From the NCBI GenBank assembly GCA_025642065.1, contig JAODUP010000095.1, forward strand, positions 329,001-393,000: a DNA stretch of 64,000 nt, given 5' to 3'. Each line of letters starts with the position of its first letter. The stretch's first letter is position 1. Below, piece by piece: positions 23,886-36,503 of the stretch. Source of the DNA: Paralvinella palmiformis (taxonomy: Eukaryota; Annelida; Polychaeta; Terebellida; Alvinellidae). The position numbers and the translations under genes were made by a program. Below the pieces are notes generated by a model. That model was not told the origin of the DNA. It worked only from the letters and a program-made list of their open reading frames with translations, and made no database searches.

Positions 23886-25244
23886 TTGGCAGCGAAGCGG
23901 CAATACGAAATCCGAAATTTGTTCACGAAAAAGCAAAAGAGTGATGGTAATTCTAAGAATCATTGTTCGGTGCAAACGTGATTGCTTGCTACTCGGTGAT
24001 AACAACACTGTGTCAAGTATAATTAGAGCGTTTTCCAGAGTTATTTTCACGGATACGGAAGATTTAACAACGAGGCCGTATTGAATAGCTAATGCATTAC
24101 AAACAAACACCCCCATGAAAACATTTCCTCCCAGGTTTTAAAATAAATTTCGAGGCCTGATGTATGGAAAATACCGGGATAGTGTTGGCGGCCAAGAAAG
24201 GGGTTGTAAGAGGTGCGAGCCAGCATTGCTCTGTGACGTCTATCCTCGCATTCCTGATGTGATGCTCTGTCTATAATTATTGTATCAATACCATCATGAT
24301 CATGCACACACAATCAAACCTGAGTGACATGACAATATTTGTGAGGCCAGGCGGTGATATGAAGTAACGTTGTGTGTTTTTTTGTGTGGTCAGTTTCCAA
24401 ACTCTTCAACAAGCTAGGCCTAGCCACTAAGATGTCAAAATGCTTGGGTAAAAAAATGACACGGCGTATAATATGTTGGCATCTAGGCTAGTATATCAAA
24501 TTACTACCTCCAAGATTAACATCACAGCATGTTAAAAGATACTACATGAATGAGGATTTTTGAAACACGAAGGACACACCTATGCATGCGCACGCGCACA
24601 CACATACACAAACTGTGCTTAGTTATCTTACAGCATAGACTATAGTTATACCCACGCAGTGGTTTACCCTTTTCCCGCAGATAAAGCCAAGAATTAGCAG
24701 ACTTAAAAACTAAACTTGATGAAAAAGTTCAATCATTCAAAGATTAATGTATATAAATTGTGAATTCTTTGGAATTCATTAAAATTACGATTACATTGCA
24801 AAGTAATCATGATTACAATCATGATTACAATGCATATAATAAAAACATGTATGTGATTCTTCATCAATATCCACTCAGTTAATTGTATAATATCGATATA
24901 AACATGCTACAATGTTTACATGTTGCTTTGTAAGAACCAGACGCACCTTATGGTATGTTCTTGAAATGAAAATGTACAACGAAATTTGATGCCAATGTAC
25001 GATGTTAATTTGTTGTACAATTTCTGAGATAAATATTCACAATAGAGCAAAGGAGCAAGTGATTCATTTGGTATGAATGCACAGTTATTTGTAGAGATAA
25101 GTGAGATTAGTGCAAGCTGAGATTAATGCAAACAATATAAATGGATTTGTTTTATATATTTGGCAAATGTATATTTAGTAACGAAATGGAGTATGTGAGG
25201 CGTGACTTCAGCCAGGTAAGGTCTATATAATATATAGGATAATT

Positions 25245-25920
25245 AGAATATAGTCAAACTCCCAACGCTGACCCCCTCTTTAACTTGACCCCTCGGTAAA
25301 TGGACCACTTTTCAGTCTTACATTATTGCTATGCTTTAAAATGGTATTTTTCTTGAACTCGATCACCTCCCAACCCCGTACTTTGCCTTTGATCTCGACC
25401 GAGGATTATATTGTACTAGAAAATATGATCATATCACCCCAATTCTTCAAAAACTACACTGGCTACCTGTTAGACAGCGTATCCATTTTAAGATTCTGTT
25501 AATAACTTATAAATCTATTAATGATATGGCGCCAGAATACCTGTGTGAACTGGTGTCCATTAGAAAGTTATCCCGAAAACTCAGGTCATCCAGTCAGATA
25601 CTATTGCAGGTACCAGTGTCTCGGCTCAAGTCATATGGCGATTGTGCGTTTAGTGTTGCAGCCCACACTTTGTGGAATAAGTTGCCGGCAAATATTAGAA
25701 ATGCGTCGTCTCTTGGAAATTTTAAGTCTCTTCTAAAAACACACCTATTTAAGGTCGCTTTCACAGATAAATAATTATTATCTTTTAAATCATTACAGGG
25801 TTTTTACAGACCTTATTTGGGGTATTATTATATTACATATTATTTGTACAGCACCTTTGAATGGCTCCTGCTAGTAAGGGCGCTTTATTAAATATACATT
25901 ATTATTATTATTATTGTTTA
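25245..25920 (+). mobile_element. LINE ORF2 C-terminus and 3' end (family 1), 5'-truncated
   Basis: The frame is open from about 25400 to 25774. It begins DHITPILQKLHWLPVRQRI, continues SINDMAPEYLCELVSI, and ends with HTLWNKLPANIRNASSLGNF and FKSLLKTHLF. This is the standard post-RT module of CR1/jockey-like LINE polymerases. The 3' UTR of about 130 bp ends in (ATT)n at 25901-25917. RT and endonuclease domains are absent, so the copy is 5'-truncated. Related pieces lie at 7266-7400, 8549-8626 and, inverted, at 31770-32060. Confidence 0.85.
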
Positions 25921-26307
25921 TGTTCACAAACGCGTGCATTAATTTAGTTGGAGGCTTGTCATCCGACTAGTGGCCTATTAGGATCGTTTGGAGCTATAGT
26001 TAAAACGACGGTGTCAGAAAGAAGCCGTGCACGATTGCTCGCTGTGTGACTAACTTGGGCTTAACCGTGTGAAAACAACACGAGTTATTCTGAAATGCCA
26101 GTTCATGCGAGTCATAATGGCGGCAACATATGAAGTAGTGTTTCAACACATTTTCATTTCATGTTCACAGAACAACTAAATTAACAAATCTTCATGTGTA
26201 TAAATATGACAACAGTCCGTCAATGGGTAAACCAGTTCTGTTGTTTATATTTTGCCCTACATACCAAACTATATCTCTGGTATGATATAACATGGTAAAT
26301 AATCAAA

Positions 26308-26447
26308 CACCTTGTGTAATTGTGAAAGTAATCGCTGATTATGATTACATTTGCAATGTAATCTATTACGATTACATTGCATCTGGAAATGGCGATTATG
26401 AGATATCATGTAATCGATTACAATCGATTACGACTACCCCAACCCTG
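26308..26447. mobile_element. hAT-like non-autonomous element end rich in TAATCGATTAC
   Basis: Repeated GATTACA and ATCGATTAC motifs lead to CGACTACCCCAACCCTG. Its reverse complement begins CAGGGTTGGGGTA, a hAT-type terminus. Similar GATTACA-rich sequence is at 24785-24835. A matching opposite terminus was not located. Confidence 0.4.
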
Positions 26448-26999
26448 ACTAGAGGTAGAAATTTTTTAGAGCCAATGAATTAAGTTATCCGTAATACTAA
26501 AATATTGATAGATTTGGTAAAGATCATAAAAAGGATTATTAGTTGAAATGTAAAATATGATGAAGAAAACAAACAACAATAACAAATAATAACTAAAATA
26601 ATTAAAATACGACAAGTGTATATATAAATAGCAATAAATAATGACTAGAATTAATATTTTTAAAAGTAATGAATATTTACGAAGAATACATTCCTAAATT
26701 ATATGAAAAAGAAGACACCATCTTATCTTAAAATATGATAGAATAGTGTCACGGAGAAGTTCTTGTCGCTGCGTTTTCTACTGAAGAAAGTGCTTAGAAC
26801 AATAGACAAAGATTTGATCGAGAGGAGTTAAAAGTTGCTGGCTAGATAAACAGCATATTTAAAACATAAGCGACAAAGCACCATTTCTCCATGATGCCCT
26901 TCACAATAATCCCAAATATAATTTGCAGTCTATTTGCATTGTCCAGAAATCTAACAATAATGTTCTATGTATTGTTTGGGCGAAACAATGACAGATAAT

Positions 27000-29900
27000 C
27001 TTCGGAACTTTTTTAGCATCCAGTATATCAACATGGATCGGTCGCGGGTAGAATAATTCATCCTTTTCCCGAGATCTGTATAAAGATTGCAGATCTAAAA
27101 TAATGAAAACAATTATATTTTCTGTGTTAAGATTTTTTATTAGCTGTCAAAAATCACAGGGAATGTATGTATATAACATAATAACTTTATCCTCAGTAGA
27201 ACCAATGTAGTGACGTCGTGTCATATATATATAGATAGCAGTATGACTGTGTTTACTGAAGCCATATAAGGTTGTAACGCCATCAGCTATTGCCAATAAG
27301 ACACAATAGAATATCCTACTTTATCGTTTTCGATTTATTTTGTATAATGTGAAAATAATTTTGAAAATCATCAGATTTCTTCTTCCCTCTCAAGTTAAAC
27401 AATATAGTTGACACTCTCATATCTCGAATTGAGTTACGTGGTGGCAATAGTCTTCTGGGAGATTTGTGTTAATCTCTGGATTATTTACCAATGACCAAAC
27501 TCTAATTACAAACAAAAGTTGGAATAGTTTTCAGTCTGGCAATTAGAAACATTGATATTTTGGACTGAACCCAATTATATATTCCGCCCCCCCCCCCGCC
27601 CGCCAATAATTTACAGTAGTTTTGACAGATTATTTGGGGAAAATCTGTAGTTTTGGGCACATCTAAATCGAAATTCGTACCAATCAGCTATTTAGTTTCG
27701 TAGTTGGTTTACTATTATCTGAATTTCTTCTTATCGTCTGTATGGATTCATTCACTAAATACGATATACTGGAATGGCAACTTTTGTTTATAAAATTTTC
27801 TATTTATTTCCGATTAAGTGAACAACTAAGTGGTATACAAAACCGAATGGTAGTGTCTCAGCAACTTTCGGCAAATTGGTATTAAAAATGAGTTCTCCAT
27901 GTGAAATGGATATTTTTACCGTAAAGGTCACTCCACTAGATCTACTATTGTAAGTAATTTAAAATGAATAATATTTCCTAAATTCTATTTTTTTATTTGA
28001 TTTCTGATAAATTTCATCGCAACAAAATTTACTGATTTATGTATAAATTTGTTTAGGGCGATAATGAGATTTTTTATGGTCATTATACTTTGTCAATCAA
28101 CATAATTTTTATTTTATTAGATATTGAAGCCAATATTAGATTTATACGAGTAGTAATCATCTTTCTGGTGTTATTAGATTTTTTTCAAAAGTATCAGACG
28201 AGATCTACGAGTATTTATCGGTCACTGGTACTGTGATCATTTCATTTAAACCCAAAACGCAATTGTAGCACCAAGACGGGATTTGCCCATTTGAGCCATA
28301 TCGAAATAAGAAATAGTTGTTGAAGTTAGGCTGTGAAATTGTTCGGCGAATTATCTGGATTCTTGAAATAAAACCTGACAAGGTCGGTCTCAATGTGAAA
28401 CAATGAAAGCATTACAGGTAAAAGCTCATGTTCTGACACTATCTGTAAATGTATGAAGCATTGTTAGGATATAATGAGGACTCATCCAAAGAGCATTGGA
28501 TTCCAATATGATATTGGTTGTCTTGTTCTTTTGCAGAGATTGACACAATTGTCCAGATGTTGGTATCTTAGTGCAAGATTTTGAATTAAAAAACTAATGT
28601 ACTTAAAAAATGTGGTATATACTATATCTACATGTTTTCACAATCACCCAATTTTATCCCTGGGATTCGAATACACTGAAGTCTGGATCCTTGAGCTTCT
28701 TTCTAGTTTAGCTACAGAGACATATCTAACTAACACATATCACTAACTGAAACATGATTATAGAAAGAAGCAAACAAATATTTATTAGTTAATTAATTAA
28801 TTGTATAATTATAATAATAACAATGATAATAATATTAACAATAGTAATAAATAATGCTAAATTTCACATGCTAAAATCGTTTAACAATAGTAATAAATAA
28901 AAATAAAGTTATGTTTCACATGCTAAAATCGTTCAAATAAAATTCACATAATAAACAATTGATCGATTATTAAAGTAAGGTCATTAAGAATCGATGTATT
29001 TAGGTAGTATATTTGAACGTCTACAAACTAGTTAGGATCTTCACAAATTCAGTATTATGTTTTGTTGATTTAAATCCGTTTTTTTCTGATGCTAACGGCT
29101 AAAATATTTGAAAAATCTCTGATCGAAAGTCAGACATTATTTAGATCTCTTCTACTTAGTCTCTTTTTTACTACTTCTGTAGAAGAAATGAGTCACTCTT
29201 TAACCTATATCATAACTCGGTTAAGATTAATGGTATTTCTATAAACCACATAATGAATATGGACGATAATGTTTTGATTGTTCAGAATTATATATTTATT
29301 ATACAAGTTTGCAAATTCTGACTATTTTAACTTTTATTATACGGATTAAAATACGTCGCTAATTATTGCAAATATGACTTGTATAAGATTAGATTTTTTG
29401 TTGTGATTTTTGTTCTTATGAGAAAATCAAGGTTGATTTTAAGAGAATAGGTAGATCTCTTATAAGCTTTAACAGGCGTTCTACTATTAATCTAAATATT
29501 GTTTATTTCAATGATTTCCTAAGGAATTGCATACTTCTAGGATCGTTTGTTTCATTTAGACCATAATATTATGAGCGATATTGTTAATTCCATATTCTTT
29601 ATCGATAGTCATCCTATAAGTGTCTTCAAGCTCTCTATACATGCTCTCACTAATCACATACACTAACGCGCGTGCGTATACACATGTGTATGTATGTGCG
29701 CATAATATCAGAACTCTATCTGTATCTAATAGGTATATACTTTTAAGGTATCATCTATCGTATGTCTCATTGAAAATAACTGTCCTAACTGTTTCGGTAA
29801 CATTCACATTTCACTAATTTAATACTGAAATCACCACCCATATATATATATATATATATACATATATAATCTAGTTTGTTTTACAGCTTCTAAAATATTT

Positions 29901-30835
29901 GTAATTCATTATAAAACCTTATTTTGTTAACATTGTTTTGTTCTTAATTTAATGTCAACAAAAATGTTATTCCCATAATCTTCCATGGATGATAGTCTAT
30001 CAGATATTTCACTAACAATAAGCTTATAACTTAATATAAAAAGCTACACGATCCCATATAAATCCTCCATCACTTCGTGTTAGTTAGATCCGGGTTTCGG
30101 ATAAAGCATCAATATCAAACTTAACCAACTGACATTAATGATGATGATTTGATTTTAGTTCAAAACAGAATCACTTTTCATTATTTCAGCGCTTTTTATT
30201 TCTTATAATTATGGAGTGTCTATTTTAAAATTTAATTATGCAGATCTGCTGTTTTCAAGGTCACAATGAATTTAAACTAATATATAATGTGAATCATTGA
30301 CTGGGTATTTTTCTATAATTGGCATTTGGCTTATTTTTTTTCCCTTTATGGTTACGTATTATATAATTATTACGTTTATAGTTCGTAGTAAAAACGACCA
30401 GTAAAATATTGTTAAATGTTTTTTTCATATACTGAGCAGATTTTAATGTTAATATCATGCAGGTATCTCTCGATCTTATGTTGGCATTACCTTGTGTGAT
30501 GTCAATATTTCTGTGTATGATATTTCTCTTTCTGTGATGTGGATATTTCTTCATCTGTGTTTATTGATCAGTGAACTCGATCCGAATAAACTATATTATT
30601 ATATTTATTTCTTCGGCAGATTGGACTGAGCCAGATATTTATCGATGACTAGACTAAACCTATTATTGGACTACCGTTGAATGGGACGTGTTGGATACTA
30701 ATGTATGGGTCGAACGACTGAGTTAGATGTTTATCTATAGCCGAGTAGACAGAGTCAAATACTCACTTCTACAGCTCAATCTAACAGTATAAAAGATGCT
30801 ATCCTAATGTCTTATGACGACAACAATGTTCATAA
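27000..30835. other. Intergenic AT-rich sequence, no gene found
   Basis: Short frames only, none recognisable. A poly(C) run is at 27587-27600 and (AT)n at 29840-29871. A ~65-bp direct duplication near 28842-28937 repeats TTCACATGCTAAAATCGTT at two places. Confidence 0.4.
28842..28937. repeat. Two-copy direct repeat
   Basis: AACAATAGTAATAAATAA, then TTTCACATGCTAAAATCGTT, occur twice in tandem with an 11-base difference in spacing. Located in intergenic sequence. Confidence 0.7.
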
Positions 30836-30837
30836 CT

Positions 30838-31012
30838 ATATGGTAAAATGCTGCTATTTTGCGGCTACTTTGGTAGACATGGGCCGACAGACAGGTAATG
30901 CGGCAAAATGAAAAATAAAGAACCATACGGATACAGCCCGGTCGAAGTTTGAACACAGGTGATAGAAGTCTGTGGCCAACCACGCTACTTGTTGGGCCAT
31001 AGAAATGCCCTC
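30838..31012 (-). mobile_element. SINE (family A), minus orientation
   Basis: Matches 17040-17232 in layout, with GAAGTTTGAACACAGG and TCTGTGGCCAACCACGC toward the right end, then TTGGGCCATAG. On the minus strand these form the tRNA-like head. It is diverged, with no clear duplication at the edges. Confidence 0.6.
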
Positions 31013-31769
31013 ATGTCAATATGTAGCCCATCAAATTGTGGGTAAACGTAGATTCTGAAGACACTAGCACATGCAGTTATACACTTCCTAATTGATATGT
31101 CCAGTTAGACAAGTGCGCAGTCACATGAATTAATTTAGTGTAGTAAGCCCAACTGAATAATGCACCAAGACTAGCTAAATCATTCATAACACCACAAATA
31201 AAAAATTAGCTAAAAGAGACAGATAAGTTTTGAAATTAGATATCGGGTGCTTGGAAAGATAAAAACAGCCTCAATGATTATAATACATTCGAGAAGTTGT
31301 TCAGATCATTGACAGCTCCACCATAGGATCTAATATATCCAAAACACAGAAATTACCCATCCACAGTTGAAATTCAGAATGTTTCAACAACGGTCTCATA
31401 TATATAACTGACCTAGACGTTGCCCCCGATTTCTATGTGAATAACTTGAATAAGTGCTATGTGACTGGGAAGAGAGGGGGAGAACGTTTAGATTTTTATT
31501 TATTACGGATGGAACTCGTATCGTTATATAAGAAACAAGCATACAACGATCAAAAGAAAACAGTCAGTTTTTAAAAAGAATAGTTAGTAATAACACATGT
31601 AAAAGTATTCTAGTTCGTCAAGAGAAACAAAATAAATCGTTTAAGTTATTTGTTAGTTACTTCCAAACCATCAATCTATAATGTAGACTTCTTAAGAGGA
31701 GTCATTCGCTGATGTTCTAATTAGATATATCTAAAACCTGCCAAAATATATGAATGGTGTATATTAATA

Positions 31770-32060
31770 ACCGGTGAAAGTAACTTGGAACAGGCCAGTT
31801 TATCAAATAAATATGAACTTTTCGGTACTGTACGTGTTCCACAAAGTGGAAGTCACCACAGTAAAGACACAATCGCCATATTACCTAGGCCAAAACACGG
31901 AGCTCCTGGAGTAGTATCTGACTGACACCGAGTTTTCGGGATGACTTACTAATGTTCACCTGGTATTCAGGTGCCATGTCATTAATAGATTTATAAGTTG
32001 TGGATAACATCTTGAAATCGATACGCTGTCCAGCGTATTTATGGAAGACTGGGGTATAAT
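31770..32060 (-). mobile_element. Inverted fragment of LINE family 1
   Basis: The minus strand translates, with breaks, to KYAGQRIDFKMLSTTYKSIN, DMAPEYQV and SRKLGVSQILLQE, matching the C-terminal module at 25430-25700. It contains stops and small indels. A family B SINE lies directly to its right. Confidence 0.7.
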
Positions 32061-32155
32061 ATAGTTATGTCACATAGCAGCGAGTCGGATTCGAACCCAT
32101 AATCTGAAGGTTTGCAGAACAGTGCTCTAACCACTGCGCCATGAGGGCGCTCTGG
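32048..32155 (-). mobile_element. SINE (family B), tRNA-like head well preserved
   Basis: Read on the minus strand it begins GGCGCAGTGGTTAGAGCAC and contains a B-box GGGTTCGAATCCGACTCG, both close to a real tRNA. It lacks a tRNA-like acceptor stem closure and continues into the family B body, so it is a SINE and not a tRNA gene. Confidence 0.7.
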
Positions 32156-32899
32156 ATGTAACAAAGACATGGAGCACAGTAACAAGAGCTTCTCGTGTAA
32201 AGACTAATTTTAGGCAGCGGTGTCCTTAAGATGATAGAAGGAAGCTCGTTATGCTGACATGATTTGTATTCTCATTAAGTATAATGGAAGATTCAATGAC
32301 GTATACAGTACCTTGAAGTCAAATAAATGATAACTGGTTTGTCATCATTTAATTGGATATTTTGAGTCCGACGTTGCTGAATATCAATAATGGAATGTTC
32401 CAAATTCTCCAAGAATGTTGAGATTATTTTCATCGTTGGTGACTCCTGATCCTCATTAGATTCTATACTTGGGTCGCACATGTGGAAGTAAGCATCGACG
32501 GAGACTTTAATGATGGCAAAGTTGTTTATGGCTGCTCATTAACCTCATTTTATCTTGCCATTGTTCTTTTCATGCCCCACAATTGTCAGGTAGTATGGTT
32601 GGGGTGAGATGGATGGTGTACCGACCCTGTCGTGGATAGCTTAACCAACCTGTCATACGATGCCACTATTTCCGCCTATACACCCCAGAAGATAAGAATT
32701 TTCTTTGAAATACCTCCTAACACGGATTACTCTATGCCTGATACAGGTCATATCTAGCCCCTTTTGCATGTCCAACAAACCTGCGTCGCCTTTTTCTGTC
32801 GGGATATAATACTTAAGTATCTTTGCATTTTTCTTATAAATGCTACTTGGCAACTCCCATTAAGTTATTCTAGATGGAAATTTTCATACGATCATCTGG

Positions 32900-34240
32900 A
32901 CTCTTCAATCGTGACGTCATACGAATGTCAATAATGAAATTTCTTTTTGCACCGTTTGAAACATAATTGTTCCATTTAGTTCTATTGTTGTTATGGAGAA
33001 TCTACTAAGTTCTAACCAGATGACTGTTGATCATGCAGGATCATTTCTTCTGTACTTTTGTTAACTCTGTATCCAGGAATGCTTAAATATTTCATCAGAA
33101 ATTCAATAATCCATGTAAATCAGCGTTTTGACTGTCTCTTCATGAATATATTCATCTAGAAATGAAAGCGTTGCACCAACAAAATTCTGTAATTTTAATG
33201 CTAGTAAAAATAATAATATATTACACTTTGTTTGGAGTATATCGAGACAGTACTCTATGAACCATGTGTGAGGGACTCCTATAGGTGTCGGAAGATATTA
33301 CAAAACTTCAAGTTACGTTTGCTGACATCCTGATCAGAGAGTGGGTTAAACTATTCTGAGTAGGCTGCTTCAAGATAATCCCCATTATTTTACGTTTACT
33401 GTTGAACTTACTTGTGAACTTTTAATTCACCATCTACATCCATATCAGTGCCAGATGAACCAAGAAGAATTATACTATAGCGAAATAGTAGTCTTTTGTT
33501 GTACTTTAAAGGTTTTTATCTTCCCCATATATATTCAGCATACCTTGATGAGACTAGCAACTGACAAACATTCTAAACGTGTACGGAGTTGCAGTTCATG
33601 GTAAACACCGAATTTATTTATCGACCCTAAATGTTCATATATATTTATATATATTTCCGATCCATGATGTAGTTTTTCTGAGTGGGCGTCCTTTATGTAT
33701 CGTGGTAAACATCATGTATATCAAATACTTTAAAGCGGCAACAGATGCATGGCGACGTATTAAATTGGCGAATTTCATAATCTGGACAAGATGGCGGCGT
33801 TTTAATTTGGTTCAACGAGATTTATTATTGTGTTATACTGTAAAACGGAAAATGTTGGCGTCGTTTTAAATTAGCCATTTTTTGCCCATTCCCCCTATTA
33901 ATAGACGACCGTCAACATTTGCCGATCTACAGCATTGATATTTTATGTTTACGATCGGAGCACGATTATGAAAAAAAACTTATCACACCTGGGACATGAA
34001 TTGATCAGATGCAGTTATCAACTCGTAGATAACAGTCTCGATAGTATGATTTGTGGTATCCTTCATCAACATTTTCGGTTAAGTGCGATGAATTAACCAA
34101 CTTGCAGTCAATTTACTTTTTAATATATATATATATATATATATCATTCCTTTGGTTTCTTCCTTTGCATCTTGAAGTCTCCAATAAAATGAATCTGTTC
34201 ATATATAAATAGCGACTAAATAAGAGAGTTACTCTATCTA
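32900..34240. other. Intergenic sequence, no gene found
   Basis: No recognisable protein. The frame at 33579-33869 has no familiar motif. (AT)n at 34122-34144. Confidence 0.4.
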
Positions 34241-34370
34241 GTCTTGGCCTGGGTCACAACTGGGACATATATATGATCTAGAGACGATTCCCTAAAGAAG
34301 CATCTCACAAACACAAGTAGCTAGGAGTCGAATCCAAACACATATCTATATTGAGTCAAAGTATCAAAAC
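34241..34370 (-). mobile_element. SINE (family B), decayed
   Basis: Carries CACAACTGGGACATATATA, TCTCACAAACACAAG and GGAGTCGAATCCAAAC in the same order as the other family B copies. Confidence 0.55.
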
Positions 34371-34374
34371 AGAA

Positions 34375-36444
34375 ATTCCTCCAAGAGTTTTATTCACTTT
34401 ATATCCCCGATTTATTTTGTTTTACTTGTTCAACGACCTGTGGAACAGAGGTAAATTCCAAACAATAAATAATATATTGCATAAAGGTATTTGAGTTTTG
34501 ATGGTGTGTAGTTCAGGATTGCTGGTCTTCATCTGTTGGCTGAACCAACTACTGCGGACCAACAACGTAGATTAAATATCCAGAATTGCAGTATAATCAT
34601 ATCTGCGTTCACCGTGTTTCAGTACATACACCATTGGCAGAGTGAAGTCTGTTTATGTTTTTTGATACTATACTATTTCAAATTGCCGTCCACTCCATTT
34701 TTCTCTTCAGAATTTCTTCCATTAATGTGTTACTTGTCTTGTAATTATTTAGTGTACTTAGTTTAAAGTTCTCTTGCAATTTTTATTAGTATTCTTTGCC
34801 TTCAATTGAACTGGCTGATTGTACATATCGACCGGAGCGTATAAAAATAACTAAAGAGAAATTATATTCATCCATAAATGTGTTTGTTAATTTAGTACCT
34901 ATTATTTATCACTTTTTATGTGATCTCAAATATATAATTAACAGTGTGATTGAATGTCTCTCTAATTGGACAAATACATCCATACACATAATATGCATCT
35001 TCTAATCCACTTTCAGTATTTACATTTCATATAAACCACTTTCCCAATCATTGTTATTATGTTGTTTTTTTGCATGGTTTTGATGTTTTTACATCTATTT
35101 TAGACGCAATATAATATTTATAGCATGACTATTTCAACCTATTTATCCTCGATATGTAGGAGATATGAACTAAGCCAGTGCTCATCAAAACCTAGAAATA
35201 TCAATCTGCGTGGTTCCCTCTTTCCAAGACCTACACGTGCTCAAATAGCAACTCATCTGATACCCGGTGGATGAATCAATAATGTGGGTGATAGTCTAAT
35301 AATGAAGTGATAAATTGTCAAAAATTAAAAGAAAAGTAGCAATGAAAATATAGAAAAGTAGGAGAAAAATAGGAAGATACAAGGTTAAAGTAGGATTGAA
35401 ACAGCACGTGTAATAACATTATTCATGTTAACAGAGGATAAAGGAATGTAAAAAGATAAGTAAATACAAAAGATATTGGAAAATGATCGAAACACTACTA
35501 TTATTATACAGCTGCAAAACAGCATTGGAATACTCATGATAACTTGATGACAGATTCCAGTCCTACAAAGAGCCTTATAGAACCTCTGAATGGCTTAATA
35601 TGTGACTGATGACAGTGTTTTACAGCACCAGTCTGATGTAAAATTTAAAATGGACAATGATAACTTAAAATATTGGGATATTCAATATCAGCTGCTTATA
35701 AGGAGTAGTGTGGATGTTTTTGAGCTGCCAAGCAAATATTAATGTTTTAAAGACACAAAAATAGTACAGAAAATTATTAAAATTTATGTGGGTGGCAAAA
35801 ATACATAAATTCCAACTTGTAGCAAAGACAATTATTTCAAGACCCTTGTACAGGTTCAACGTATAGCGCTACAACTGTACTACTCACCTTCATTTGAGTG
35901 TTGAAGCAGCACAACAGATGTGGCAAAAGTAACATCCGAGTACCAGATATTCAGATGAATAGCATTATGGCATTTGTAGAACCAACGCAATGTTACTGGA
36001 CCATAGAAGAGTCTACTCTGATAGTATTATTAAAAGAAAATATTACAAATATGAGTATGTATATTTTGCTTGGAATATCAGGTGGTCCCTCATATTTTGC
36101 CATGCTTGTGTGTGTGTAATGTTCCCTCAGTTACCTCATTGGAAACTGCATTAGCCTATACACAGATTTAATTTTCATCTCACATTGACTTTGAGGGTAT
36201 TAATTTTATATGTTGGTATCATATGGTAACCCCATGATTCTTGAGCTTTACAAAAATACAGGCAATATACACATTATCACAACAATTCACATCATTTCAA
36301 AATTATGCGTGGCAAAGCAAAACAACTAAACATTTCGGAGAAAAGGTAGGATCACTGGAATAACATACAATACAATGGATTGATGATACATTATATGTCT
36401 CACTGGCAAAAGATATTCTATTAAAGATTTGGGATTTGCTTTAT

Positions 36445-36482
<38 letters not shown>

Positions 36483-36500
36483 CACACGCACACTCAACAG
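34375..36500. other. Intergenic sequence downstream of TSEN34
   Basis: No gene recognised. A (CA)n tract lies at 36447-36495, just beyond the TSEN34 stop. On the minus strand, sequence below 36504 is the TSEN34 3' UTR; no single poly(A) signal can be picked with confidence. Confidence 0.4.
36447..36495. repeat. (CA)n microsatellite in the TSEN34 3' flank
   Basis: About 24 CA units with two CG interruptions, starting 9 bp beyond the TSEN34 stop codon and so probably transcribed in its 3' UTR. Confidence 0.85.
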
Positions 36501-36503
36501 GTA

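Noticed and set aside
32048..32155. tRNA gene on the minus strand (good A- and B-boxes)
   Set aside because: The acceptor stem does not close, and the sequence continues into the SINE family B body shared with six other sites.
33579..33869. 96-aa plus-strand frame as a gene
   Set aside because: No motif, no neighbouring exons in phase, and composition like the surrounding non-coding DNA.
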